A DNA stretch of 64,000 nucleotides, taken from the NCBI GenBank assembly GCA_942492715.1, contig CALOFW010000019.1, positions 62,001 through 126,000 on the forward strand, in the 5' to 3' direction. The stretch is from Sva-07 sp942492715 (GTDB lineage Bacteria > Actinomycetota > Acidimicrobiia > Acidimicrobiales > Ilumatobacteraceae). The translations under genes were made by a program, and so were the position numbers. The first letter of the stretch is position 1. Each line of letters starts with the position of its first letter. Positions 26,604-35,316 of the stretch are shown here, in pieces. A model generated the notes under the pieces. It made no database searches. It saw only the letters and a list, made by a program, of their open reading frames with translations, and was not told where the DNA came from.

Positions 26604-27550
26604 CCGGCACCGCCGATCTCGCCGACGCCGTCGCCGTTCATCGCCGCCAGCTCGTCGCCGTAGTGACGGAGGAACAACTCCTCGAGGGTCGGCGGCTGAC
26701 TGACCAACGAGTGGATGCCGAACGACGAGAGGTGACGGATCGCTCCGTCGAGACCTGAACCGTCGACGTCGAAATGGACGTGGCCGTCGTCGACACGGAC
26801 GTTGTGCACGCCGGTGAGCTCGTCGAGTCCCTCGACCGGACGGTCGGTGGCCACCGTCACGTTCGTGCGCGTGAGATACCGGAGGTCGTCGAGCGTGCCG
26901 CTCTGCACCGCCCGGCCCTGCCGGATGATCGTGACACGATCGCAGAGCTTCTCGACCTCGGCCAGGATGTGGCTCGACAGCAGCACGGTGCGCCCCTCAC
27001 CGGTCGCATCGAGGATGCAGTCCTGGAACACCGATTCCATCAGCGGGTCGAGCCCCGACGTCGGCTCGTCGAGCAACAGCAGCTCGGAATCGGATGCCAG
27101 CGCGGCGATCAGCGCCACCTTCTGACGGTTGCCCTTCGAGTAGGTGCGGCTCTTCTTGCGCGGGTCGAGCGCGAGCCGCTCGATCAGGTCGTCGCGCTTG
27201 GCCCGATTGACGCCGCCGCGGAGCCGGGCGAGCAGATCGATCGTCTCGCCACCCGAGAGGTTCGGCCAGAGGTTGACGTCTCCGGGGACGTAGGCCAGAC
27301 GACGGTGCAGTTCGACAGCGTCGTTCCATGGGTCGCCGCCGAGCAGGCTGGCGCTTCCACTGTCGGCGCGCAACAGACCGAGCAGCACCCGGATCGTGAC
27401 GGTCTTGCCGGCGCCGTTGGGGCCGAGGAACCCATGGACCTCACCGGTCGCAACCTCGAGATCGAGCCCATCGAGCGCTCGGGTCGAGCCGAACGTCTTG
27501 ACGAGATCACGGATCGAGATCGCCGTGCCCCCTCGATTGGACGTCGACAT
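26600..27550 (-). CDS. ABC exporter ATP-binding protein (CcmA/DrrA-like)
   Basis: 316 residues from the ATG at 27550, where gaaagg lies nine bases upstream. Walker A is GPNGAGKT, the signature is degenerate (SKGNRQKVAL instead of LSGGQ), Walker B is LLLLDEPTSGLDP, and the H-loop is SSHILAEVEKLCD. A C-terminal domain of about 90 residues follows, as in DrrA-type drug exporters. It is translationally coupled to the permease at 26603. Confidence 0.88.
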   Translation of the reverse strand: MSTSNRGGTAISIRDLVKTFGSTRALDGLDLEVATGEVHGFLGPNGAGKTVTIRVLLGLLRADSGSASLLGGDPWNDAVELHRRLAYVPGDVNLWPNLSGGETIDLLARLRGGVNRAKRDDLIERLALDPRKKSRTYSKGNRQKVALIAALASDSELLLLDEPTSGLDPLMESVFQDCILDATGEGRTVLLSSHILAEVEKLCDRVTIIRQGRAVQSGTLDDLRYLTRTNVTVATDRPVEGLDELTGVHNVRVDDGHVHFDVDGSGLDGAIRHLSSFGIHSLVSQPPTLEELFLRHYGDELAAMNGDGVGEIGGAG

Positions 27551-27613
27551 GTCGAACACCTTTCGTCGCACCACCAGTCTGCCATCCCCGCCGGCGGTCG
27601 CCGCGTCCGCGGG

Positions 27614-28666
27614 TCACTCGGCGCGCAGCGAGTACGTCGTTCCGACCACCGACGGGCCGTAGCGTCCCGGCGCGAAGCGCTCCGCCAGCGCAGCCTTCGC
27701 CCGCCAGCCCGTGCAGTGTCCGGGAGCGACGACACGCGGGGAGATCAGCGTGTCGAGATCCTCGACGGTCGACTCGATGCGCGGTTCCATCGGCCCACCG
27801 GCCAGGTGATAGCCACCGAGCACCACATCGATCGGGGTCGCCGGGAAACGTCCCTTCGCGCCGAGGCACGCATTCACGATGCCCGCATGCGAGCACGCCG
27901 ACAGCACGGTCACTCCCCGTCCTCTCACCTCGGCCGCGAGAAACCGTTCGTCCATGATCAACGGGTCGGCGACCACCAGGTCGCCTCCGTCGGGACCCGC
28001 ACCGAAGCGGAACGAGTGGTGGCCGACGAGACCCGCCTCGTACTGCGTCGTGCGCTCGATCACCCCGCTGCCGAGGAAGCGGCCATCGGCCAGCAAGTGA
28101 TCGTCGGTATGCAGGACGACCGTGCCACCGGCCGACTCGATCGAGGCCAGGGTCGGTTCCTCGGGCAGCAGCACGAACGTTCCCCCGGGCGACTGGATCC
28201 CGCGTTGGTCCGGGCGATCGGGGTGCAGGTCCACGACGGGAGCGGCACGCCCCGCTGCGTGCCGGGCGGCGGCGATCGCCCCCACCACGACGGGGAACCC
28301 CCCGCTGTGGTCCCAGTGCCAGTGCGACAGGAAGATCGTCTCGATCGCTGCGAGATCGACGCCCATCCGCTCGGCGTTGTCGAGCCACACGTCGCCGTAG
28401 GGACCGACGTCGAACAGCACCGTTCGCGACTCGTCGCCGATCCGCCCGGTGGCGAGCACCGAGAACCCGTGGCACGCCACGCACAGGTGGTCGAACACGG
28501 TGACGCAGTCGTGCCCGTCGTGTCGGCGGACCGGGGGTCGCCGCATCACGTGCGACGCGATCTCCGGGAGCTGCGGCACCCCGGCGTCGACGCTCGACAA
28601 CGAGTCGGTCTCGTTGTCGACCACCACGGTGAGCGTCAGTTCGTCCAGCGGCCTCGACCGGTTCAT
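27614..28666 (-). CDS. MBL-fold metallohydrolase (COG1237, MptA/DHPS-like)
   Basis: 350 residues from the ATG at 28666. The dinuclear metal motif is HWHWDHSGG, followed by SACSHAGIVN, LGGYHLAGG and a final APGHCTGW, which together mark the COG1237 branch (dihydropterin-related MBL proteins) rather than beta-lactamases. An extra CHGFSVLATGR segment precedes the metal motif. The reaction is uncertain. It sits 63 bases downstream of the ABC ATPase start region and is on the same strand. Confidence 0.82.
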   Translation of the reverse strand: MNRSRPLDELTLTVVVDNETDSLSSVDAGVPQLPEIASHVMRRPPVRRHDGHDCVTVFDHLCVACHGFSVLATGRIGDESRTVLFDVGPYGDVWLDNAERMGVDLAAIETIFLSHWHWDHSGGFPVVVGAIAAARHAAGRAAPVVDLHPDRPDQRGIQSPGGTFVLLPEEPTLASIESAGGTVVLHTDDHLLADGRFLGSGVIERTTQYEAGLVGHHSFRFGAGPDGGDLVVADPLIMDERFLAAEVRGRGVTVLSACSHAGIVNACLGAKGRFPATPIDVVLGGYHLAGGPMEPRIESTVEDLDTLISPRVVAPGHCTGWRAKAALAERFAPGRYGPSVVGTTYSLRAE

Positions 28667-28723
28667 CCCCCGATCATGCCCCATCCCCGCCACACCCCCG
28701 CCCCATCCCCGCCCGGTCGCCGC

Positions 28724-30136
28724 TCAGCGCAGTCGCGCCTTCGCGTCCTTCTTCGCCCGGGTCAGCTCCACTCGCTGCGGGTGGTCCTTGTAGAACGGGT
28801 CGAGCGGGTAGCAGCCCGACACGAGCCCGTTGCGCGGCGCCGTGGTGCAGTCGCTGAACGTTCGGCACACGAGGCCGCGGTCGAAGGGTCTCCCGGCCAG
28901 CGTGTCAGCCGCCAGCCCGGGGTACGACAGCATCATGCGGCCGAGCCCGATCATCGATGCGCCCCCGGTGTCGAGCACCGCCTGGCCGACGTGTGCCAGC
29001 CAGTCCTGTGCGTAGGAGTAGCCCGAACCGATGATCGTCACCTCCGGATGGGTGATCGTCAGCTCACGCGTCACGGCCAGTTGACGGGCGACGCCGACCA
29101 GCGGATCCTCCGGTGGCTGATACCCGTCCGACGGCGGGAAGTAGGCGGGGCGCTGCACGTGAGGGTTGTAGTACGGGCTCCCCGCCGTGGTGCCCACCAA
29201 ACCGATGCCCAGTTCGGAACACAGATCGAGGAAGGCGTGGGTCTCGGCGAGGTCGATGCCGAGACCGGTGCCGTCGCCGCCGAACGCGTACGGGTAGCCG
29301 TCGGTGGTCTCGGGCACCCCGACGCCGCCCTCGCCCACCCGGTAGGGCACGAGATCGAATGCCGACAGCCGCACCGCCACGGCGAGACCGGGGGCCCGAT
29401 CACGGATGCCTGCCACCACCCGGCACAGGAACGCCGTTCGTCCGACGAAGTCGCCCCCGTAGCGACCGCTGCGGTCGTACCCGGTGAGCAGTTCGTGGAG
29501 CAGATAGCCGTGGCAGTGTTTCACGTCGACGAAGTCGAACCCTGCCTCCTGAGCGAGGACGGCAGCCGCGACGTAGTCGTCGGCGAGTTCGTCGAGTTCG
29601 TCGTCGTCGAACACCGCGTCGGCGCCGACGCCGAGACGACCGTCCAGGATCGGGTGCTCGTATGCGGTCCGCGGCAGCGGTGTGGCCTCCGGACGCGACC
29701 AGCGCCCCGAGTGGGTCAGCTGCAGACCCGCCACCTGGTCGGGCGCCAGGATCCCGCGGAGTTCGGCGATCGCGTCGACCGTCGACTCGCTCAACACCAG
29801 TTGGTTCGCATTCGCTCGGCCGTCGGGTCGCACCGCCGTCGCCTCGCCCCACACGAGGCCGCATCCGCTCGACGCGAACCGTCGCCAACGGCGACGGACG
29901 AGGTCGGTCGGTCGACCCTCGGTGGTGGCGTCCCAGCCCTCCATCGGCAGCACGGCGAAGCGATTCGGAGCGATCAGGACCCCACGGTCGCCGTCGCGGA
30001 TCTCGACAGGCCGAGCGAGCCAACCGTGAGGATCGACCGCGTCGGCGATCGGGACCTCGACGCCCAGGTCGGCGCAGTGCCGACGGAACGCCTCGACGCT
30101 GTCGAGCTTCTTCACCTGGGTCCACCGCACGCTCAC
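28724..30136 (-). CDS. NADH:flavin oxidoreductase, old yellow enzyme family
   Basis: 470 residues from a GTG at 30136 overlapping the next gene's stop (GTGA). The TIM barrel of OYE-like enzymes is recognisable: RFAVLPMEGWD near the N-terminus, LQLTHSGRWS, VDVKHCHGYLLHELL with the substrate-binding His pair, YGGDFVGRTAFL, and IGLGRMMLSYPGLA for FMN phosphate. The C-terminal CRTFSDCTTAPRNGLVSGCYPLD has the spaced Cys of 2,4-dienoyl-CoA-reductase-type [4Fe-4S] binding, but no FAD domain follows. It probably reduces an activated C=C bond. Confidence 0.8.
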   Translation of the reverse strand: MSVRWTQVKKLDSVEAFRRHCADLGVEVPIADAVDPHGWLARPVEIRDGDRGVLIAPNRFAVLPMEGWDATTEGRPTDLVRRRWRRFASSGCGLVWGEATAVRPDGRANANQLVLSESTVDAIAELRGILAPDQVAGLQLTHSGRWSRPEATPLPRTAYEHPILDGRLGVGADAVFDDDELDELADDYVAAAVLAQEAGFDFVDVKHCHGYLLHELLTGYDRSGRYGGDFVGRTAFLCRVVAGIRDRAPGLAVAVRLSAFDLVPYRVGEGGVGVPETTDGYPYAFGGDGTGLGIDLAETHAFLDLCSELGIGLVGTTAGSPYYNPHVQRPAYFPPSDGYQPPEDPLVGVARQLAVTRELTITHPEVTIIGSGYSYAQDWLAHVGQAVLDTGGASMIGLGRMMLSYPGLAADTLAGRPFDRGLVCRTFSDCTTAPRNGLVSGCYPLDPFYKDHPQRVELTRAKKDAKARLR

Positions 30137-31113
30137 ACCGCCATCCCCCCGTCCCGGTGCTCATAGGGCCGCAGCCGTTCGAGGATGTTCGCCAACACGG
30201 CTCGGTCGGAGTCTGGTCGCCGCGGCGCCTGCGGCGGCGTGCCGTCGCAGCGCGCCCAGCCACGGAGCTCGAACATGATCGCCGCGTCGTGGCGGTAGCC
30301 CGGCACCGGCGGGCGGAACGTGAAGTGTCCGAGGTACTGCAGCAGATCGTTCACCTCGTGAAAACCCGGATCGCCGGCCGCCCACAGACGATCCCGGGTG
30401 GCGAACGCCGCCGGAGCGAACGTCGAGAGGCCCAGCAGGTAGTCCGAGCCGTACATCACCATGTCGATCGCGAGGTCGTTGCCGGTGAACACCGTGAAGT
30501 CCGGCCGGACGCGATCGCGCAGGTCGAGCCGATCCCACTCCAGCTCCCGGCTCAGTGACGAGTGCTTCGCGCCGACACACGCGGTGACGCCCATCAGGCC
30601 CTCGTAGGCGTCGAGCGAGGGGATCCGTCCGTACGGCACGAACATCGCTCCGAGTTCGAACCCGATGAACCGGTCGACTCGCTCCCCGATCTGCCCGAGC
30701 GCCCCGACCCAACCATCGTCGTCGAGGTCGTTGAGCCCGTGGGACGGGAACACCACCGGAGTACCACCACGCTCGGAGATGGCATCGCACGCACGAACGT
30801 ACCCCGCCAGGTCGAAGGCGACGCCGGGCTCGTCGGACACGTAGGCCCCCGCTACGAAGTCGCCGCCGGTCGCTGCGGCTGCCACATCGAGCACTCGGCG
30901 CTTGTCGGCCTCGCCGAGCAACTGCACGTAGCCGGTGTCCATGTTGACCGCAGGGGTGAGACCGGCCTCGGCCGTGCGGGCCACGTGCGCCTCGGTGGCC
31001 GCCCAGTCGATGTCGCCGGCCGGCGTGTACGGCAGCAGCACCGCGGACATCCCGGTGATCGCACGCCCGGGTCGCACCCGGTCCTGGACGCTCTGCTCGG
31101 AGCGAGTCGTCAT
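30133..31113 (-). CDS. Dihydrodipicolinate synthase-family aldolase/lyase
   Basis: 326 residues. The (beta/alpha)8 barrel of the DHDPS/N-acetylneuraminate-lyase family is evident. The probable Schiff-base Lys is in VGAKHSSLSR and the upstream nucleophile region is VNMDTGYVQLL. The GxxGE motif of true DapA is altered. It is therefore a family member of unknown substrate rather than lysine-pathway DapA. It is translationally coupled to the OYE-like gene and divergent from sucrose phosphorylase, 186 bases away. Confidence 0.78.
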   Translation of the reverse strand: MTTRSEQSVQDRVRPGRAITGMSAVLLPYTPAGDIDWAATEAHVARTAEAGLTPAVNMDTGYVQLLGEADKRRVLDVAAAATGGDFVAGAYVSDEPGVAFDLAGYVRACDAISERGGTPVVFPSHGLNDLDDDGWVGALGQIGERVDRFIGFELGAMFVPYGRIPSLDAYEGLMGVTACVGAKHSSLSRELEWDRLDLRDRVRPDFTVFTGNDLAIDMVMYGSDYLLGLSTFAPAAFATRDRLWAAGDPGFHEVNDLLQYLGHFTFRPPVPGYRHDAAIMFELRGWARCDGTPPQAPRRPDSDRAVLANILERLRPYEHRDGGMAV

Positions 31114-31207
31114 GGGGCCTTCCCCGTCATCGCGCTCCCCCGATCCGGATCGCTCACGACGCCATTGGAATGCACACCGCCCGCTCGCGCAAACCCGACC
31201 GCCGCTC

Positions 31208-31222
31208 GTGATCGCCGATCAC
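31208..31222. promoter_or_regulatory. Operator-like inverted repeat between DHDPS-like gene and sucrose phosphorylase
   Basis: gtgatc-gcc-gatcac is a perfect 6+3+6 inverted repeat in the 186-base divergent region, 78 bases before the phosphorylase ATG. It has the size of a dimeric regulator site. No regulator gene is adjacent. Confidence 0.3.
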
Positions 31223-31299
31223 CCGTGACTCGACCTGTTCGGCGCCTCGCTGAACGGGCGGCGGGTGACCGGTCCGACGTCTACGATTCGAAGCACTCC

Positions 31300-32745
31300 A
31301 TGTCGATCGATCCGTCCACCCGTGCGCCCCAGTTGATCACCTACGCCGATCGGTTGGCGGGCGACATCGCCGGGGTCGAGGCGTTCGTCGACGGGCCGGT
31401 GGCGGGCGCGTTCGGTGGCGTGCACCTGCTCCCCTTCTTCGTGCCGATCGACGGTGCCGACGCCGGCTTCGACCCCGTCGACCACACCGAGGTCGACCCG
31501 CGCATCGGCACCTGGGACGATGTGCGGCGGCTGGCCGACGAGCACGTCGTGATGGCCGACCTGATCGTCAATCACATCTCCGCCCGGTCGGCGGAGTTCC
31601 AGGACTGGTTGGCTCGCGGAGACGAGTCGCCGTTCGCTTCGCTGTTCCTCACTCCCGAACACGTCTTCGGGCACGCACCGCAACTCGACGAGGTCGGCAC
31701 GATCTACCGACCGCGGCCCACGTCGCCGTTCACGACGTTCGAATTCGCCGATGGCAGTTCCCGTGACGTCTGGACCACGTTCACCGATCAGCAGGTCGAC
31801 ATCGACGTGGAGCACGAACTCGGATGGCGATACCTGACCGGCATTCTCGACCGGTTCCACGACGCCGGTGTCGGCATCGTGCGACTCGACGCCGTCGGCT
31901 ACGCGATCAAGCGGGCCGGCACGTCCTGTTTCATGTTGCCGGAGACCTTCGACTTCATCGACCGCCTGGGACAGGCGTGCCACGAACGCGACATGGAGGT
32001 ACTGGTCGAGATCCATGGCCACCACCTCGACCAGATCGCGATCGCCGAGCGGGTCGACCTCGTCTACGACTTCGCACTTCCGCCGCTCGTGCTCGACGCG
32101 CTCACGACCGGCGATGCCCGGGCGCTCAAGCGGTGGATCGCGATCCGCCCGTCGAATGCCGTCAACGTGCTCGACACCCACGACGGCATCGGGATCATCG
32201 ACGTCGGCGTCGACGCCAGGGATCCGAACCGCGGTGGCCTGCTCGACCCCGACCGCATCCACGACCTGGTCGAGGGAATCCACGAGCGATCCGATGGCAC
32301 GAGCCGCGCGGCGACCGGCGCAGCCGCGTCGAACCTCGACCTCTACCAGGTCAACTGCACGTTCTACGACGCACTCGGACGCAGCGATGCCCGCTACCTC
32401 GCCGCACGGACGATCCAACTGGTGCTTCCCGGGTTCCCACAGATCTACTACGTCGGGTTGCTCGCCGGATCCAACGACATGGACCTGCTCGCGGCAACCG
32501 GTGTGGGCCGCGACGTCAATCGCCACCGGTATTCACCCTCGGAACTCGCCGACTCGCTCCAGCGTCCGGTCGTGCGCCGACTCGTGGAGCTGCTGCGATG
32601 GCGCGCGGCCGAACCCGCGTTCGAGGGATCCTTCCAACTGATCGACAGCCCGGACCACCAGCTGGTCGTGCGTTGGTCGACCTCTGCCTCCACCATCGAG
32701 GTGACCATCGACCTCCGCGGCGCCGAGGTCACGTTCGGCACCTGA
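31300..32745 (+). CDS. Sucrose phosphorylase-like glycoside phosphorylase (GH13_18)
   Basis: 481 residues from the ATG at 31300. GH13 catalytic residues are visible: nucleophile Asp in GIVRLDAVGYA, acid/base Glu in VLVEIHGHH, and the transition-state Asp in LDTHDGIGI. YQVNCTFYDAL and GFPQIYYVGLLAG are characteristic of subfamily 18, where sucrose, sucrose-6-phosphate and glucosylglycerate phosphorylases cluster. It would release glucose-1-phosphate from a glucoside using phosphate. The exact acceptor is open. It is monocistronic by spacing. Confidence 0.85.
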   Translation: MSIDPSTRAPQLITYADRLAGDIAGVEAFVDGPVAGAFGGVHLLPFFVPIDGADAGFDPVDHTEVDPRIGTWDDVRRLADEHVVMADLIVNHISARSAEFQDWLARGDESPFASLFLTPEHVFGHAPQLDEVGTIYRPRPTSPFTTFEFADGSSRDVWTTFTDQQVDIDVEHELGWRYLTGILDRFHDAGVGIVRLDAVGYAIKRAGTSCFMLPETFDFIDRLGQACHERDMEVLVEIHGHHLDQIAIAERVDLVYDFALPPLVLDALTTGDARALKRWIAIRPSNAVNVLDTHDGIGIIDVGVDARDPNRGGLLDPDRIHDLVEGIHERSDGTSRAATGAAASNLDLYQVNCTFYDALGRSDARYLAARTIQLVLPGFPQIYYVGLLAGSNDMDLLAATGVGRDVNRHRYSPSELADSLQRPVVRRLVELLRWRAAEPAFEGSFQLIDSPDHQLVVRWSTSASTIEVTIDLRGAEVTFGT

Positions 32746-32816
32746 TGGCACACCACGTCCTCCCGGGCGGTGCCCCGCGACGAGGGAACCTGCCGGTGGT
32801 GTGATTCGATGGTCGC

Positions 32817-35231
32817 GTGGCCGATGGCGAGGAGCGAGGCACCCCGGGCTCCCCACGGGGGAACGACGATGCATCGGTCTGGAGCACCGACGACATCCCG
32901 GTGCACGCCGATCCGCTCGAGATCGTGTGGAACCGTCCCGACCGCTCGGTCGACGAACCGGTCACGCTGACCCAGCCACGGCTCCCGGATGACTCCAACG
33001 CACCTGGTGTTCCGGAAGCACCCGCCGAACCCGGCCGTCGCTCGGGCGCGAACGACCGCCGAAACCGCCTGCTGATCGCCGCCGCCGCACTGCTGGCGAT
33101 CGCCGTGGTGGGCGCGTTGCTGGTGCGAACCCGCGCCGACGACGACTCGGCGGCGAACCCCACGGTGCCCGACACCACAAGCGAGTCCGACACCGTGCCC
33201 GCGACGACCATGCCGAGCACGATCGCGCCGGTCGACGATCCGGCAGACGACGCCGCCGCGCCGACACCCTCGTTGCCATCACGGGTCGAACTCCCCCCGC
33301 TCGTCGCGGCGATCGAGCGCCCCACCGAGGTGATCGCCCTGAGCGCGGACGGCACCGTGCACACACTGTCGCTGCCATCGGGACGGGTGACGTCGGTGCC
33401 CGTCGGTGGCTCGGGCAGCGACCCGTTCGGGTTCGGGGGAAACGAAATCGTCGTGGCGCCCGACGCAACGGCGATCGGGCTGGTCAACGGCGAGTTCGTC
33501 GTGCTCCCGCGGGTGGGGCCGCCGGTCGGCGTGGAATACGGCGACTTCGGCGACGGCATCGGCGGCCTGCAGGCGGTCGGTTGGCGACTCGGCGGCGACG
33601 GGGCAACGCGTTTCGTCGTCGCCGTCTATCCGTCGGACCCGGGCGACATCCGGGTCGTGTCGGTCGACACGGAAGGCACCCTCGAGGAACTGGCCCCCAG
33701 CGACGTCGAGCTCTTCGGGCGATTCGGGCCGGCGGTCACCGCTCCCGACGGTTCATGGATCGTCAACGACGCCGGTGGTGCGTACGCGGTCGAACCGGAC
33801 GGCTCGGCTCGACGGATCGAGGACGGCATCGTGTACGGGGTCTCCGACGACCACCGGCTCGTCCGTGACTGCGACGAGTCGCAGGCCTGCTCGACGGTTC
33901 TCGTGACGGTGAGCACCGGAGAACGCCGGGTGCTCGATCCGGCCGTGCTGCCCGATGACCTCGCCGACCTCGTGTACGGCTTGGCGTTGGCGCCCGACGG
34001 CAGCGCAGCATTGGTCCAGCGCAACACGTTCACGTCGTCACGAGTCCTCGTCGATTTCCAGGAGGGCGAGGTCGCCACCTGGCCGATGATGAACTGGTCG
34101 CAGGCCTCGACGTGGGCGGCCGACAGCTCCGGCGTCTTCGACGCCTCGTCCGACGGCGATGGGCTCAGCTTCACCACCCGCACCGGCGAATCGGTCGCCT
34201 TCGCCGACGAGCTGGGCAAGATCGTCGCACTCGGCGTCCGCCGACCCGACACCGAACTCGAACCGACCGCCACGGTCGTCGAGAGCGCGGCACTCCCCGA
34301 CCGTCCGCTGGGGGCGACCGGCCTGGTGCTCGCTGCCGCCGGTCGCTCCGGTGGGATGTCGTCGATCGACATCGACGACGGTGTGGTGTCGAGTTGGGCG
34401 ACGGCTGGCCGCCTCGGCCAGGGCGAAGGCACACTCGTCCCCGACACCGCCGCGATCGTCGCGCTCCCGGCATCCGGTGCCGGCGCCTACGCGACCAGCC
34501 CGGAGACCGAGACCGCGCTCGGTGCCGAATTCGCGGTCGACGGGCCGAAGTTCGCCGGGCCCGTCCCCGGAACGATCTGGGTTCCCGCTCCCGGGATCGC
34601 ACCGCCCACGAGCCACGTCGCGTACCAGCTCGTCCGCGTCGACGGAGCCCCGACCGGGGACCTCACCACGTCGTTCGCATTCCCGGACGCCGAACTCCTC
34701 GGCAGCGACGGCCGCGGCGGTCTCGTCGTCACCCGAGGCGGCACCGTGTTCACACTCGGCGTCGACGGCGCCGACCTCCTGACCACCGGCGATCTCGTGG
34801 CGATCGGCGCCGACACCGCCTACGTGCGCGAGTGCGCCGACATCGTGACCTGCGACATCCTCCGTCTCGACCGGCAAACCGGCGAACGGACACCCGTCGA
34901 AGCGTTGGGGGAGCTGTCACCGGTTGCGATCGCCCCCGACGAACGCGGGGTCGCTCTCGGCACGTCGGTGGCGCCGGGCGGTGACGTCCTCGTGGTCGAA
35001 GTCCGTTCGCCGGGTGACCGGCGCTGGGCGATGTTCGACACCGCCACCGGCAGGCTCCGAGAACTCACCGACCTCGCGATCGCCCAGCCGGTGATCTGGA
35101 ACACGGACGCCAGCTTCGCTGCGTTCCTCGCCGACTCGCGCCTCGCTGTCTACGACCGCGCTGCTGAGGACGTCGTCGCCGTCGACACGGTGTCGCTTCG
35201 TGCGATCGGGCCGGCGCCCAGCGGCTGGTGA
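32817..35231 (+). CDS. Membrane-anchored extracytoplasmic protein with propeller-like repeats
   Basis: 804 residues from a GTG at 32817. A Pro/Asp-rich cytoplasmic N-terminus of about 80 residues is followed by one transmembrane helix (about 84-104), a Thr/Pro linker, and about 650 residues of repeated beta-strand units (VIALSADGTVHTLSL, VAPDATAIGL, VTAPDGSWIV, LALAPDGSAAL, VAIAPDERGVAL). These look like WD40/TolB-type beta-propeller blades. Two DCDESQACS/ECADIVTCD segments could form disulfides. No enzyme motif is seen; a binding or sensory role outside the membrane is inference. Confidence 0.7.
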   Translation: MADGEERGTPGSPRGNDDASVWSTDDIPVHADPLEIVWNRPDRSVDEPVTLTQPRLPDDSNAPGVPEAPAEPGRRSGANDRRNRLLIAAAALLAIAVVGALLVRTRADDDSAANPTVPDTTSESDTVPATTMPSTIAPVDDPADDAAAPTPSLPSRVELPPLVAAIERPTEVIALSADGTVHTLSLPSGRVTSVPVGGSGSDPFGFGGNEIVVAPDATAIGLVNGEFVVLPRVGPPVGVEYGDFGDGIGGLQAVGWRLGGDGATRFVVAVYPSDPGDIRVVSVDTEGTLEELAPSDVELFGRFGPAVTAPDGSWIVNDAGGAYAVEPDGSARRIEDGIVYGVSDDHRLVRDCDESQACSTVLVTVSTGERRVLDPAVLPDDLADLVYGLALAPDGSAALVQRNTFTSSRVLVDFQEGEVATWPMMNWSQASTWAADSSGVFDASSDGDGLSFTTRTGESVAFADELGKIVALGVRRPDTELEPTATVVESAALPDRPLGATGLVLAAAGRSGGMSSIDIDDGVVSSWATAGRLGQGEGTLVPDTAAIVALPASGAGAYATSPETETALGAEFAVDGPKFAGPVPGTIWVPAPGIAPPTSHVAYQLVRVDGAPTGDLTTSFAFPDAELLGSDGRGGLVVTRGGTVFTLGVDGADLLTTGDLVAIGADTAYVRECADIVTCDILRLDRQTGERTPVEALGELSPVAIAPDERGVALGTSVAPGGDVLVVEVRSPGDRRWAMFDTATGRLRELTDLAIAQPVIWNTDASFAAFLADSRLAVYDRAAEDVVAVDTVSLRAIGPAPSGW

Positions 35232-35237
35232 GTCGGA

Positions 35238-35255
35238 CCGGCGCACGTGCGCCGG
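35238..35255. terminator. 18-bp perfect palindrome after the propeller-like gene
   Basis: ccggcgcac/gtgcgccgg starts six bases after the stop at 35231. It can form a tight hairpin in RNA, but no T run follows, so it may equally be a protein-binding site upstream of the 35317 gene. Confidence 0.35.
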
Positions 35256-35316
35256 CGCGAGAAGCTCACCCGATGTGGATGGGCCCGGCCGGACGATGCG
35301 GTGCAATGATTCGCCG

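Noticed and set aside
24075..26663. 862-codon plus-strand open frame
   Set aside because: Antisense to the DyP peroxidase and ABC permease genes; Arg/His/Asp-rich translation without any domain, a common shadow in high-GC DNA.
26774..30166. 1130-codon plus-strand open frame
   Set aside because: Antisense to the ABC ATPase, MBL hydrolase and OYE genes, all of which have clear motifs; its own translation shows none.
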